Source: Candidatus Pelagibacter giovannonii
Lineage (GTDB): Bacteria; Pseudomonadota; Alphaproteobacteria; Pelagibacterales; Pelagibacteraceae
DNA length: 64,000 nt
Reading direction: 5' to 3'
NCBI RefSeq assembly: GCF_012276695.1
Contig: NZ_CP038852.1
Span: 496,001 to 560,000, forward strand
The position numbers were made by a program, and so were the translations under genes. The notes under the pieces are model-generated. The model did not search any database. It saw only the letters and a list, made by a program, of their open reading frames with translations, and was not told where the DNA came from. This document shows positions 57,046 to 64,000 of this stretch, piece by piece (the stretch's first letter is position 1; the number at the start of each line of letters is the position of its first letter).

Positions 57046-58938
57046 TTAATGAGCTATTTTTGGCTTAAGACCCATTGAGCTTAAAGCTGAGCCTTTATCT
57101 TCATCTTCAACTTTTAAATCTTCTTTATTGCTTGGGTATATATTTTTATTTATCAGGTTTTCTATTTCTTCACCTGAAAGTGTTTCATATGTTAAGAGAG
57201 CTTTAGCTAATTTGTGTAAATCGTCAATTTTTTCAGTTAAAACTGTTCTTGCTCTTTCATAACCTTTATCTACAATTTTTCTAATTTCTGAGTCCACTTT
57301 TTTTGAAGTTTCTTCCGACATATTTTGAGTTCTAGCAACTGATCTACCTAAAAATACCTCTTCTTCATTCGAGCCATAAGCAACAGGGCCCAGCTCTTTA
57401 CTAAGGCCTGCTTGCATTACCATGGCTCTTGCTCTTTGAGTCGCTTGTTCAATATCACTAGATGCACCAGTAGTAACTTTATCTTCACCAAATATAATTT
57501 CTTCCGCAACTCTTCCACCCATAGCTATTGCTAATTGAGCATGAAGCTGTTCTCTTGTTTGGGATAGCTGATCTCTCTCAGGTAGTTGCATAACCATTCC
57601 TAAGGCTCGACCTCTTGGAATGATTGTTGCTTTATGAATTGGATGAGCTGCATTCTCATTAATAGTAACTATTGCATGTCCAGCTTCGTGATAAGCTGTT
57701 AATGTTTTTTCTTCCTCCGTCATGACCATGGATCTTCTTTCCGATCCCATCATCACTTTATCTCTAGCTTCTTCAAATTCAGTTAAAGTAACTAGTCTTT
57801 TATTTTTTCTTGCAGCAAGTAATGCTGCTTCATTAACTATATTTGCTAAATCTGCACCTGAAAAACCAGGGGTTCCTCTAGCTACTGTTCTTAAATTTAC
57901 ATCAGGTGCCATTTTAATCTTTTTAACATGGACTTTTAATACTTTTTCTCTTCCTATTATATCTGGAAGTCCAACAACCACCTGTCTATCAAATCTACCA
58001 GGTCGTAATAATGCTGGGTCTAATACATCAGGCCTGTTTGTTGCTGCAATAATTATTACACCTTCATTCGTATCAAAGCCATCCATTTCAACTAATAACT
58101 GGTTTAAAGTTTGTTCTCTTTCATCGTTACCTCCTCCAAGTCCAGCACCCCTACTTCTTCCAACAGCATCTATCTCATCTATAAAAATAATGCAGGGTGA
58201 ATTTTTTTTTCCTTGCTCAAACATATCTCTAACTCTTGATGCTCCAACACCCACAAACATTTCAACAAAATCTGATCCTGATATAGTAAAGAATGGAACT
58301 CCTGCTTCTCCAGCTATAGCTCTAGCAAGTAAAGTCTTACCTGTTCCAGGTTGACCAACTAACAAACATCCTCTTGGTATTTTTCCACCAAGTCTGCTAA
58401 ACTTTTTAGGATCTTTTAAAAATTGAACAACTTCTTCTACTTCTTCTTTAGCCTCTTCTACTCCAGCAACATCATCAAAAGTAACTTTACCTTTTAATTC
58501 ATTCATCATCTTTGCCTTAGATTTTCCAAAACCCATAGCTCCACCTTTGCCACCTTGCATTTGTCTCATAAAGAAAATCCAAACAGCAATTAGTAACAAC
58601 ATTGGAAACCACGACAATAAAACTCCAAACAAAGAAGGCATCTTATCTTCTAAAGGAGCAGCTGAAATACTTACGCCTCTCTCAGATAGCTTCTCAATTA
58701 AATTTGGATAATTTGGTGAATAAGTAGAAAAAGTATTTCCATTAGCTAGTACTCCTCTAATATTGTTTCCTTGAATATCTACTTTTACAACTCCACCATT
58801 ATCAACTTCTGATAAAAATTCTGAAAATATGATAGAATTACCTTTGCCCACATTAGCTTGGGGGTTCTTAAACATATTATAAAGACCTATTGTTAAAAAA
58901 ACAATTACTGCCCACATAGCTAAATTTTTCATATTCAT
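57046..58938 (-). CDS. ftsH: ATP-dependent zinc metalloprotease FtsH
   Basis: FtsH is the membrane-bound AAA+ protease that removes misfolded membrane proteins and, in relatives, sigma-32 and LpxC. The 630-residue protein has two N-terminal membrane helices around a periplasmic loop (about 7-23 and 105-125), Walker A '[18 protein letters not shown]', Walker B '[15 protein letters not shown]', SRH '[21 protein letters not shown]', and the zinc site '[12 protein letters not shown]' (HEAGH). The C-terminal coiled coil is present. It lies seven bases upstream of folP and 45 bases downstream of tilS. Confidence 0.97.
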   Translation of the reverse strand: MNMKNLAMWAVIVFLTIGLYNMFKNPQANVGKGNSIIFSEFLSEVDNGGVVKVDIQGNNIRGVLANGNTFSTYSPNYPNLIEKLSERGVSISAAPLEDKMPSLFGVLLSWFPMLLLIAVWIFFMRQMQGGKGGAMGFGKSKAKMMNELKGKVTFDDVAGVEEAKEEVEEVVQFLKDPKKFSRLGGKIPRGCLLVGQPGTGKTLLARAIAGEAGVPFFTISGSDFVEMFVGVGASRVRDMFEQGKKNSPCIIFIDEIDAVGRSRGAGLGGGNDEREQTLNQLLVEMDGFDTNEGVIIIAATNRPDVLDPALLRPGRFDRQVVVGLPDIIGREKVLKVHVKKIKMAPDVNLRTVARGTPGFSGADLANIVNEAALLAARKNKRLVTLTEFEEARDKVMMGSERRSMVMTEEEKTLTAYHEAGHAIVTINENAAHPIHKATIIPRGRALGMVMQLPERDQLSQTREQLHAQLAIAMGGRVAEEIIFGEDKVTTGASSDIEQATQRARAMVMQAGLSKELGPVAYGSNEEEVFLGRSVARTQNMSEETSKKVDSEIRKIVDKGYERARTVLTEKIDDLHKLAKALLTYETLSGEEIENLINKNIYPSNKEDLKVEDEDKGSALSSMGLKPKIAH

Positions 58939-58983
58939 ACTTATAAGATAATAATTATTATGAATTAAACAAGTGTCAAATTG

Positions 58984-60039
58984 TTACAAAACCTTAACTT
59001 TATTAGTGTTTTCTCTTGATATTAATATGGTCTCATTAACACTTTCAACAAAACAACCTCCTAAAGTTATTTTTGAAAATGTCTTGAGAGATATTCGTTT
59101 AATCAACTCATTGATACTTTTTCCTCTAACGGGATAGTATTTTTTTCCTATTTTTTGGATAACAAAAGTCAAAGATCTAAAAACAACTTCATGAGATTGA
59201 TCAAAAAAATTATTATTTAAAATGCAAGTATCTTTTGTTTTGATATGTGCAGAGTTTTCTTCCAAATTTTTTGCAACATAAAACCTTATTGATTTGTCTG
59301 AGTCTTTTAAGTTATCAATAGTTAATTTAAGTTTTTTTAAATCCAATCCCTCTTTTTCAAGGGATTCTAATAAAGTTCTAATTCTTGTTCTTTTATATAT
59401 CTCGCTAGTATTAGATGGATCTTTAATAAAAAACTTAAATATTATTTTAGAAATATTGATTAAATCATTTTTTTCTAAGTTAAGTAATGGTCTTAAAATA
59501 TTTATATCTTCATCTTTATATTTTACACTTTTATTAAAAGATACCAGCCCATTTAGTCCACTTCCTCTAACCACTCTAATTAAAAAATTTTCAAATAAAT
59601 CATTTGAATGATGTCCTAACAATAAGTGCTTAATGTTATTTTTTTTACATTCTTTTGTTAGTAAAGAATATCTTGCTTCTCTTGCCAAAGACTGAATATT
59701 TCTAGAAGGTTTTTTACCTTTCCAGCTTAATACTTTGCATGTGATACCAATTTTTCGTAAGATTTTTTTTACTAAAGTAGCTTCCTTTGTCGACTCTGGT
59801 CTGAGCTTATGATCAACTAAAAAAAATTTAACTGTTATTTTATTTTTTATTGAATAGCATTTAGCTAAATAAGCCAGTGCCAAACTATCGGGTCCCCCTG
59901 AAACTGCTACAGCTAAATTTTCCCTGGTATTTAAAGAGGAAGAGAATTCAGTATAAACTTTTGAAATTTTTCGATTTTTTAAAAAACTAAGAATTTGTTT
60001 ATGAGTTTTGTTTTGAGCACTCAAACTTTTTTGATTCAT
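58984..60039 (-). CDS. tilS: tRNA(Ile)-lysidine synthase
   Basis: TilS makes lysidine at C34 of tRNA-Ile(CAU). The protein has the ATP-pyrophosphatase loop 'AVAVSGGPDSLALAYLAK', then 'FLVDHKLRPESTKEA', 'HHSNDLFENFLIRVVRGSGLNGL' and 'RIRTLLESLEKEGLDLKKL', all TilS signatures. Two ATG starts are possible: 60039 (used here, 351 residues) and 60090 (368 residues). The first gives a shorter overlap (41 bases) with cpoB. The C-terminal domain is lean ('YPVRGKSINELIKRISLKTF'), as in small TilS forms. Confidence 0.9.
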   Translation of the reverse strand: MNQKSLSAQNKTHKQILSFLKNRKISKVYTEFSSSLNTRENLAVAVSGGPDSLALAYLAKCYSIKNKITVKFFLVDHKLRPESTKEATLVKKILRKIGITCKVLSWKGKKPSRNIQSLAREARYSLLTKECKKNNIKHLLLGHHSNDLFENFLIRVVRGSGLNGLVSFNKSVKYKDEDINILRPLLNLEKNDLINISKIIFKFFIKDPSNTSEIYKRTRIRTLLESLEKEGLDLKKLKLTIDNLKDSDKSIRFYVAKNLEENSAHIKTKDTCILNNNFFDQSHEVVFRSLTFVIQKIGKKYYPVRGKSINELIKRISLKTFSKITLGGCFVESVNETILISRENTNKVKVL

Positions 60040-60973
60040 ATTTTGCTTTTTGAAGCACAGATTGATTTGCTTTAGGATATTGTTCTTCAACTCCTACAAT
60101 CATTTTACAACCTTGCTCTTTTTCTCCTATTTGAACCATTGATACACCAAGTTTTAATAAATTTATAGGAGCCTTCTCACCTTTTGGGTATTTTTGATAT
60201 CCTTCAAGATAGGCTGTAGCAGCATCCGTATAAAGTTGTCTTATTCTAAACGTTTCAGCATACCAATATTGAGCATTACCTGCCAATTTATGTTCTGAAT
60301 TATTTACTACAAATTCTCTAAATGCTCTTTCTGCGGTGCTATAATCTCCTACCTTTAAAAAACTAGTTGCAAATTCATATTGTTTTTCTGGAGAGGTGTT
60401 TGGAAGTATATTTTTTTCTGATTCAAAGTTTTCTGTCACTATAGATGAGGTAGTTTCTACAGATTGTATTTGTTGAGTAGTTTCTCCACTATCTGTGTCT
60501 TTGTATGAAATTGATCCTAATTCTTGAGGTTGTGAAGAGCCTGGTAAAGTTTTGTCTACTTGTTCCTTTGATATTGAGGTTAATTTTTTTCCAACTTTTC
60601 CAGATGATAAAGTATTTTCAACATCTTGAAATCTAATTTGATTATCTGCCTGAACCTTAGAAAGCCTATTTGATAACTTATCTAACTTGAAGTTAATTTC
60701 TTCAAACTTATTAGTAAGTTCCTGAAATTGTTTTTCAACATCAGATAATTTTAAAAGATGTCTTGTTAAAACATCTTCGGAGTTTTCATTTGTATTTTTT
60801 TGGTTATTTGAATTAGTTGATCCTGAGTAAACAGCTTTTTCTAGAGTTTTTAAATCCTTTTGAATTAACTCTAAAATTTCATTTATATTATGATTATCTG
60901 CAAAAATAATATTTGGGAAAAATATAAAGACTAATATTAATTTTAATTGAATTATTTTTTTATAATTAAACAT
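59999..60973 (-). CDS. cpoB: Cell division coordinator CpoB (YbgF-like)
   Basis: CpoB links outer-membrane constriction by Tol-Pal with septal peptidoglycan synthesis. The 324-residue protein has a signal peptide (residues 1-25, ending 'IIFADN'), a coiled-coil trimerisation segment (about 68-120, 'LTNKFEEINFKLDKLSNRL'), a low-complexity Ser/Thr/Glu linker, and three C-terminal TPR repeats (about 195-315, with 'GDYSTAERAFREFV' and 'NAQYWYAETFRIRQLYTDAATAYLEGYQKYP'). This order is that of YbgF. It follows pal with a terminator between. Confidence 0.92.
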   Translation of the reverse strand: MFNYKKIIQLKLILVFIFFPNIIFADNHNINEILELIQKDLKTLEKAVYSGSTNSNNQKNTNENSEDVLTRHLLKLSDVEKQFQELTNKFEEINFKLDKLSNRLSKVQADNQIRFQDVENTLSSGKVGKKLTSISKEQVDKTLPGSSQPQELGSISYKDTDSGETTQQIQSVETTSSIVTENFESEKNILPNTSPEKQYEFATSFLKVGDYSTAERAFREFVVNNSEHKLAGNAQYWYAETFRIRQLYTDAATAYLEGYQKYPKGEKAPINLLKLGVSMVQIGEKEQGCKMIVGVEEQYPKANQSVLQKAKYESKKFECSKQNS

Positions 60974-61003
60974 AATAAATTGAGTAGTAATTATAATGAT
61001 GGC

Positions 61004-61042
61004 AAAAAAAAGACCCTATTCACAAATGTGATAGGGTCTTTT
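61004..61042 (-). terminator. Rho-independent terminator downstream of pal
   Basis: On the minus strand AAAAGACCCTAT pairs with ATAGGGTCTTTT (61008-61019 with 61031-61042) around a short loop. It is followed by T's on that strand (A run at 61004-61011 on the plus). It sits 19 bases past the pal stop and before cpoB. Confidence 0.9.
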
Positions 61043-61060
61043 ATAAATTATTTAAATTGA

Positions 61061-61540
61061 TTAGTTAGCTTTAACAGTAACTGATCTTCTATTTTTAGAC
61101 CATGCTAAAGGGTTAGATCCAGAATCTACTGGTCTTTCCTTACCATAACTTAATACAGAAATTCTGTCTGAAGAAATTCCATATGTCATTAAATAGTCTT
61201 TTGCTGAATTAGCTCTTCTTTCACCTAATGCTAAGTTGTACTCTCTTGTACCTCTTTCATCAGCATGACCTTCTAATACAACATTAATATCTGAATTTTT
61301 TCTTAACCATGCAGCTTGTTTTCTTAAAGTTTCTCTTGAAGCTGTTGTAAGTACAGTTTCATTTGTTGCAAAGAAAACTCTGTCTGGAACACCAGAAGCT
61401 AAATATTCAACAGAATCTGTTCCTGTATAAACGTCACCTTGCATTTGTCCTGTTGTTGTTTTTTTTGTAGCACAAGCAGTTAATACTAAACTTGCTAAAA
61501 TAATTAGAAATGCATTTTTTAAAATCTTGCTTAAGTTCAT
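61061..61540 (-). CDS. pal: Peptidoglycan-associated lipoprotein Pal
   Basis: Pal tethers the outer membrane to peptidoglycan. The 159-residue protein has a lipoprotein signal with lipobox 'LTAC' (lipidated Cys22). An OmpA-like domain follows: 'RVFFATNETVLTTASRETLRKQAAWLRKN', 'VVLEGHADERGTREYNLALGERRANSAKDYL' (peptidoglycan-binding Asp and Arg) and 'VLSYGKERPVDSGSN'. A strong AAGGAG site (61546-61551) lies five bases before the ATG. It is followed by the terminator and sits 85 bases downstream of tolB. Confidence 0.97.
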   Translation of the reverse strand: MNLSKILKNAFLIILASLVLTACATKKTTTGQMQGDVYTGTDSVEYLASGVPDRVFFATNETVLTTASRETLRKQAAWLRKNSDINVVLEGHADERGTREYNLALGERRANSAKDYLMTYGISSDRISVLSYGKERPVDSGSNPLAWSKNRRSVTVKAN

Positions 61541-61625
61541 TGTTGCTCCTTAATCCTTAATTGAATTACTTACTTTTTCACAACTAATTAGATGTTTCAA
61601 GCTAAAAAATCAACTAATTTTAACA

Positions 61626-62966
61626 TTAATTACTTAATAATGATGACCAAGATGGGTCAGATGCATCGGTTTCAGTTTCAACCATCTTTTCATTATAACC
61701 TGTTAAATCGATAGACCACAATTTAGCTGAAAACCCTTCCCCTTTAGAGTTAGTCTTGGTCTCTCTATAAAAGATAAGCACCCTTCCATTTGGTGACCAT
61801 GAAGGAGCTTCTTGATAAAAGTTTTCTGTTAACAATCTTTCACCTGTTCCATCTGTTCTCATTACTCCAATATAAAATTTTCCTTTATGAAGCTTTGTAA
61901 ATGCAATTAAATCACCTCTTGGAGACCACACTGGGGTTCCATACAAACCATTCCCAAATGAAATTCTCTTAACATTTTTTCCATTACTATTCATTACATA
62001 AATTTGTTGATAACCACTTCTGTCTGAATTAAAAGTAATTCGCTTTCCATCTGGTGAATAAGAGGGTGATGTATCAATTGATGGATGGTTAGTAATTCTT
62101 TCAACTATTCTATTTTCAAGATCCATTGTATAAATATCAGAATTGCCATCTTTAGCAAAACTCATTATTATTTTTTTTCCATCAGGTGAAAATCTTGGAG
62201 CAAAAGTCATACCAGGGAAGTCTCCCACTACTTCTTGCATTCCAGTTTCTATATCTAATAAATATACCCTGGGTAAATTTCTAAAATAAGAAAGATATGT
62301 AACCATCTGATTTGTTGGACTAAATCTTGGTGTTAAAACTAATTCATTTCCAAGTGTTAAATATTTATTATTAAAACCATCTTGGTCCATTATTGCTAAT
62401 TTTTTTATTCTTTTAGTTTTGGGACCTTCTTCAGAAACATATATTATTCTAGTATCAAAATAACCTTTTTCTCCAGTTAAGCGTTCATAAACTTTATCTG
62501 TAATGATATGACCTACTCTTCTCCAGTTGCTAGGAACGGTAGTAAATGCTAAAGCCATCATTTCTTTTCCAGCTAAAACATCCCACAATCTAAATTCTAC
62601 TCTTAGCTTTTCATCTAAAAACGTAACCTTGCCGGTTACTAAAGCTTGTGCTTTAATTAAATTCCAATCTTCAAACCTTGGTTTTAAATTAGCTACATCT
62701 GGCTCTTGAAGAAATGCATTTTTATCTAATGGATTAAATAGACCAGATTGTCTTAAATTATTTTCGACAACCATTGAAATTTCAGATCCAAGATCTTCTT
62801 TTTTTAAAATTTTTTTAAAATTTTCTTTTGATTCATTGTCTATTGATAAAGGGGACACAGCAACTGGTAGTGGATTTAAATTTCCTCTAGTAATATCAAC
62901 CTCAATTAAAGCAAAAGCTTTTAAGGGAATAATAATAAGTAATATAAATAAATATCTTAATAACAT
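61626..62966 (-). CDS. tolB: Tol-Pal periplasmic protein TolB
   Basis: TolB binds Pal and TolA in the periplasm. The 446-residue protein has a signal peptide (residues 1-19), an N-terminal alpha/beta domain ('[21 protein letters not shown]', '[20 protein letters not shown]') and a six-bladed beta-propeller. Repeats such as '[29 protein letters not shown]', '[26 protein letters not shown]' and '[16 protein letters not shown]' show the WD-like SPDG motif. Length is typical. It starts two bases after the tolA stop. Confidence 0.96.
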   Translation of the reverse strand: MLLRYLFILLIIIPLKAFALIEVDITRGNLNPLPVAVSPLSIDNESKENFKKILKKEDLGSEISMVVENNLRQSGLFNPLDKNAFLQEPDVANLKPRFEDWNLIKAQALVTGKVTFLDEKLRVEFRLWDVLAGKEMMALAFTTVPSNWRRVGHIITDKVYERLTGEKGYFDTRIIYVSEEGPKTKRIKKLAIMDQDGFNNKYLTLGNELVLTPRFSPTNQMVTYLSYFRNLPRVYLLDIETGMQEVVGDFPGMTFAPRFSPDGKKIIMSFAKDGNSDIYTMDLENRIVERITNHPSIDTSPSYSPDGKRITFNSDRSGYQQIYVMNSNGKNVKRISFGNGLYGTPVWSPRGDLIAFTKLHKGKFYIGVMRTDGTGERLLTENFYQEAPSWSPNGRVLIFYRETKTNSKGEGFSAKLWSIDLTGYNEKMVETETDASDPSWSSLLSN

Positions 62967-62968
62967 TT

Positions 62969-63778
62969 TTATCCTTCTAACATTTCTCTAGCATCAAAGT
63001 TTAGCTGCATATCTTTCCATCTTTCATACCCTGAGCTAGGTACTCTAAGAGGTTGGCAAAGTTTTATAGCCCTTAATGCACTTTCAGCTAATACTTTATA
63101 AAATCCCTGTCCAGGCCTATTCATTCTAGCATGATCAAGAATTTCTGTTTTTATAATAGAGCCATCTGGCTTTAATTGTAACTTAATTCTAACTAATAAA
63201 TCTTCGTTAAACGGTAACCCTAAAGGAATACTCCAACAGCCAAAAATTTGAGCTTTTAGAGCATCTTCTTCGCTTAATGTTAATCCAGCAAAATCCATTT
63301 CTTTATCTTGATCTTGAGTAACTTTATCTAGTTTTTTATTTGTTTCTGCACTTTCAGTCTTAGACTTATCAATTAATGCCGCAATACTATTGGTATCAAA
63401 TAGTTCTTTTTTTTCAAATTCTGAAATTTGTTTAATTTCTGTCTCTTCTTTTTCAGGATTTTGTTTTTCATCTTTAATTTTCTTTATTTTTTCTATTTTT
63501 TCATCTGGTAATGGAACGGCATCTGGCTTTTGTTTTTTTATTTTTTTTGGTGGTGCCTGTTCAGAAACTAATTTTTTTTCTTTTTCTTTAACTTTCTCTA
63601 TTATTTTTTTTGCCTTAGGTGCAAAAGGAATGTTAGTTTTGTCTGTGATCTGAATTAGCTCAACTGATATAATTGGGGGAAGATCAATCGGTTTTTTAAC
63701 AAGGAATGGTAAACTCATAGCTGTAATTATCACAAGAAATATATGAAGCCCAAAAGAAATGGCAATATTTCTATTCAC
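62969..63778 (-). CDS. tolA: TolA-like energy-transducing protein
   Basis: TolA couples the inner-membrane TolQR motor to TolB/Pal. The 269-residue protein starts with a single membrane helix (about 5-24, '[21 protein letters not shown]'). A long Lys/Glu-rich, mostly helical stalk follows (about 50-165, shorter than the E. coli stalk), then a C-terminal TonB/TolA-like domain ('[31 protein letters not shown]', '[16 protein letters not shown]'). The start is GTG. The symbol follows the operon order tolR-tolA-tolB-pal. Confidence 0.9.
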   Translation of the reverse strand: MNRNIAISFGLHIFLVIITAMSLPFLVKKPIDLPPIISVELIQITDKTNIPFAPKAKKIIEKVKEKEKKLVSEQAPPKKIKKQKPDAVPLPDEKIEKIKKIKDEKQNPEKEETEIKQISEFEKKELFDTNSIAALIDKSKTESAETNKKLDKVTQDQDKEMDFAGLTLSEEDALKAQIFGCWSIPLGLPFNEDLLVRIKLQLKPDGSIIKTEILDHARMNRPGQGFYKVLAESALRAIKLCQPLRVPSSGYERWKDMQLNFDAREMLEG

Positions 63779-63783
63779 TTTAT

Positions 63784-64000
63784 TTACCTTTCTTTGTATG
63801 GCTCAGAAATTAATGCTACTTTAGTAAAACCAGATCCAGACAGCATCCCCATTATTTCTAAAACTCTACCATAGTTTATTGATTTGTCTCCTCGGACATA
63901 AATTCTAGTATCTGTTCTATTTTTAGATACGGCTAAAATTTTTGCTATTATTTTATCATACTCAACTTTAGACTCTTGAATAAATATTTCACCTTTAGAG
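63784..64000 (-). CDS. tolR: TolR/ExbD-family protein, cut by the window edge
   Basis: Only the C-terminal 71 or so residues lie in the window; the start lies beyond 64000. The readable frame ends '...RGDKSINYGRVLEIMGMLSGSGFTKVALISE', typical of the periplasmic domain of ExbD/TolR, with stop TAA at 63784. TolR partners TolQ in the proton-driven motor that moves TolA. It lies five bases upstream of tolA. The membrane helix with the key Asp is outside the window. Confidence 0.85.
   Translation of the reverse strand, partial: SKGEIFIQESKVEYDKIIAKILAVSKNRTDTRIYVRGDKSINYGRVLEIMGMLSGSGFTKVALISEPYKER

Noticed and set aside
57722..58354. 210-codon open frame on the plus strand
   Set aside because: It lies wholly opposite the ftsH AAA domain, has low-complexity hydrophobic content and no family motif. 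It is a shadow of a conserved gene.
1..64000. CRISPR arrays, insertion sequences, prophage or integrative elements
   Set aside because: No regularly spaced repeats, transposase, integrase or attachment-site duplications were seen. The only tRNA (50537-50613) has no duplicated 3' end nearby.

Overview
The window looks like a piece of the chromosome of a SAR11-clade alphaproteobacterium, most likely a surface-ocean 'Candidatus Pelagibacter' (subclade Ia). The pointers are very AT-rich DNA, genes that abut or overlap by 1-11 bases, no mobile elements, single-copy housekeeping genes, a green-tuned proteorhodopsin, alphaproteobacterial-type gene forms (glyQ-glyS-ppdK, a DksA with a reduced zinc finger, a GAAC-N7-GAAC SOS box) and an ABC importer for amino acids or similar small nitrogenous solutes. 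This assignment rests on family knowledge; no database search was run.

Layout. 1-6.0 kb: a periplasmic TPR protein, a DUF1445 protein, and a Liv-type ABC importer (livFGMH on the minus strand, the binding protein divergent). 6.0-13.9 kb: TerC, panB, glyoxalase, guaA, a small TPR gene, a short guaB, rlmE, a glycosyltransferase, pssA and psd. 14-21.5 kb: icd, alaS, recA, tolC and D-glycerate kinase. 21.5-27 kb: GFA and SOUL proteins, an SOS-type umuDC operon with a well-formed LexA-like box, GT2 and a frameshifted GT39 glycosyltransferase, and dksA. 27-33 kb: MOSC, GST, FNR-like reductase, ferredoxin and proteorhodopsin, then divergent propionyl-CoA synthetase and an SMR transporter. 33-46.5 kb: dihydroorotase, ygfZ, nadA, nadC, ppdK-glyS-glyQ-sppA, ispB, pdxH and aroC. 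46.5-53.8 kb: dxs, ispA, xseB, sua5, tRNA-Arg, rluD-type synthase, rpoH and purA. 53.8-64 kb: thiD, glmM, folP, ftsH, tilS and the tol-pal cluster (cpoB, pal, tolB, tolA, partial tolR).

The genes serve core biosynthesis (purines, NAD, isoprenoids, pantothenate, B6, thiamine, phospholipids), envelope integrity, and light-driven proton pumping. The isoprenoid genes (dxs, ispA, ispB) could supply precursors, but no carotenoid or retinal genes are present here. No gene-free stretch exceeds 300 bases. The longest is the 217-base divergent region between proteorhodopsin and prpE (30709-30925), which holds two inverted repeats.

I found no convincing new defence system, CRISPR array or mobile element. 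The best leads are the SOS operator at umuDC, an IMP dehydrogenase without its CBS module, the palindromes beside proteorhodopsin, a ferredoxin/reductase cluster downstream of proteorhodopsin, and a homopolymer frameshift in a surface-glycan glycosyltransferase.
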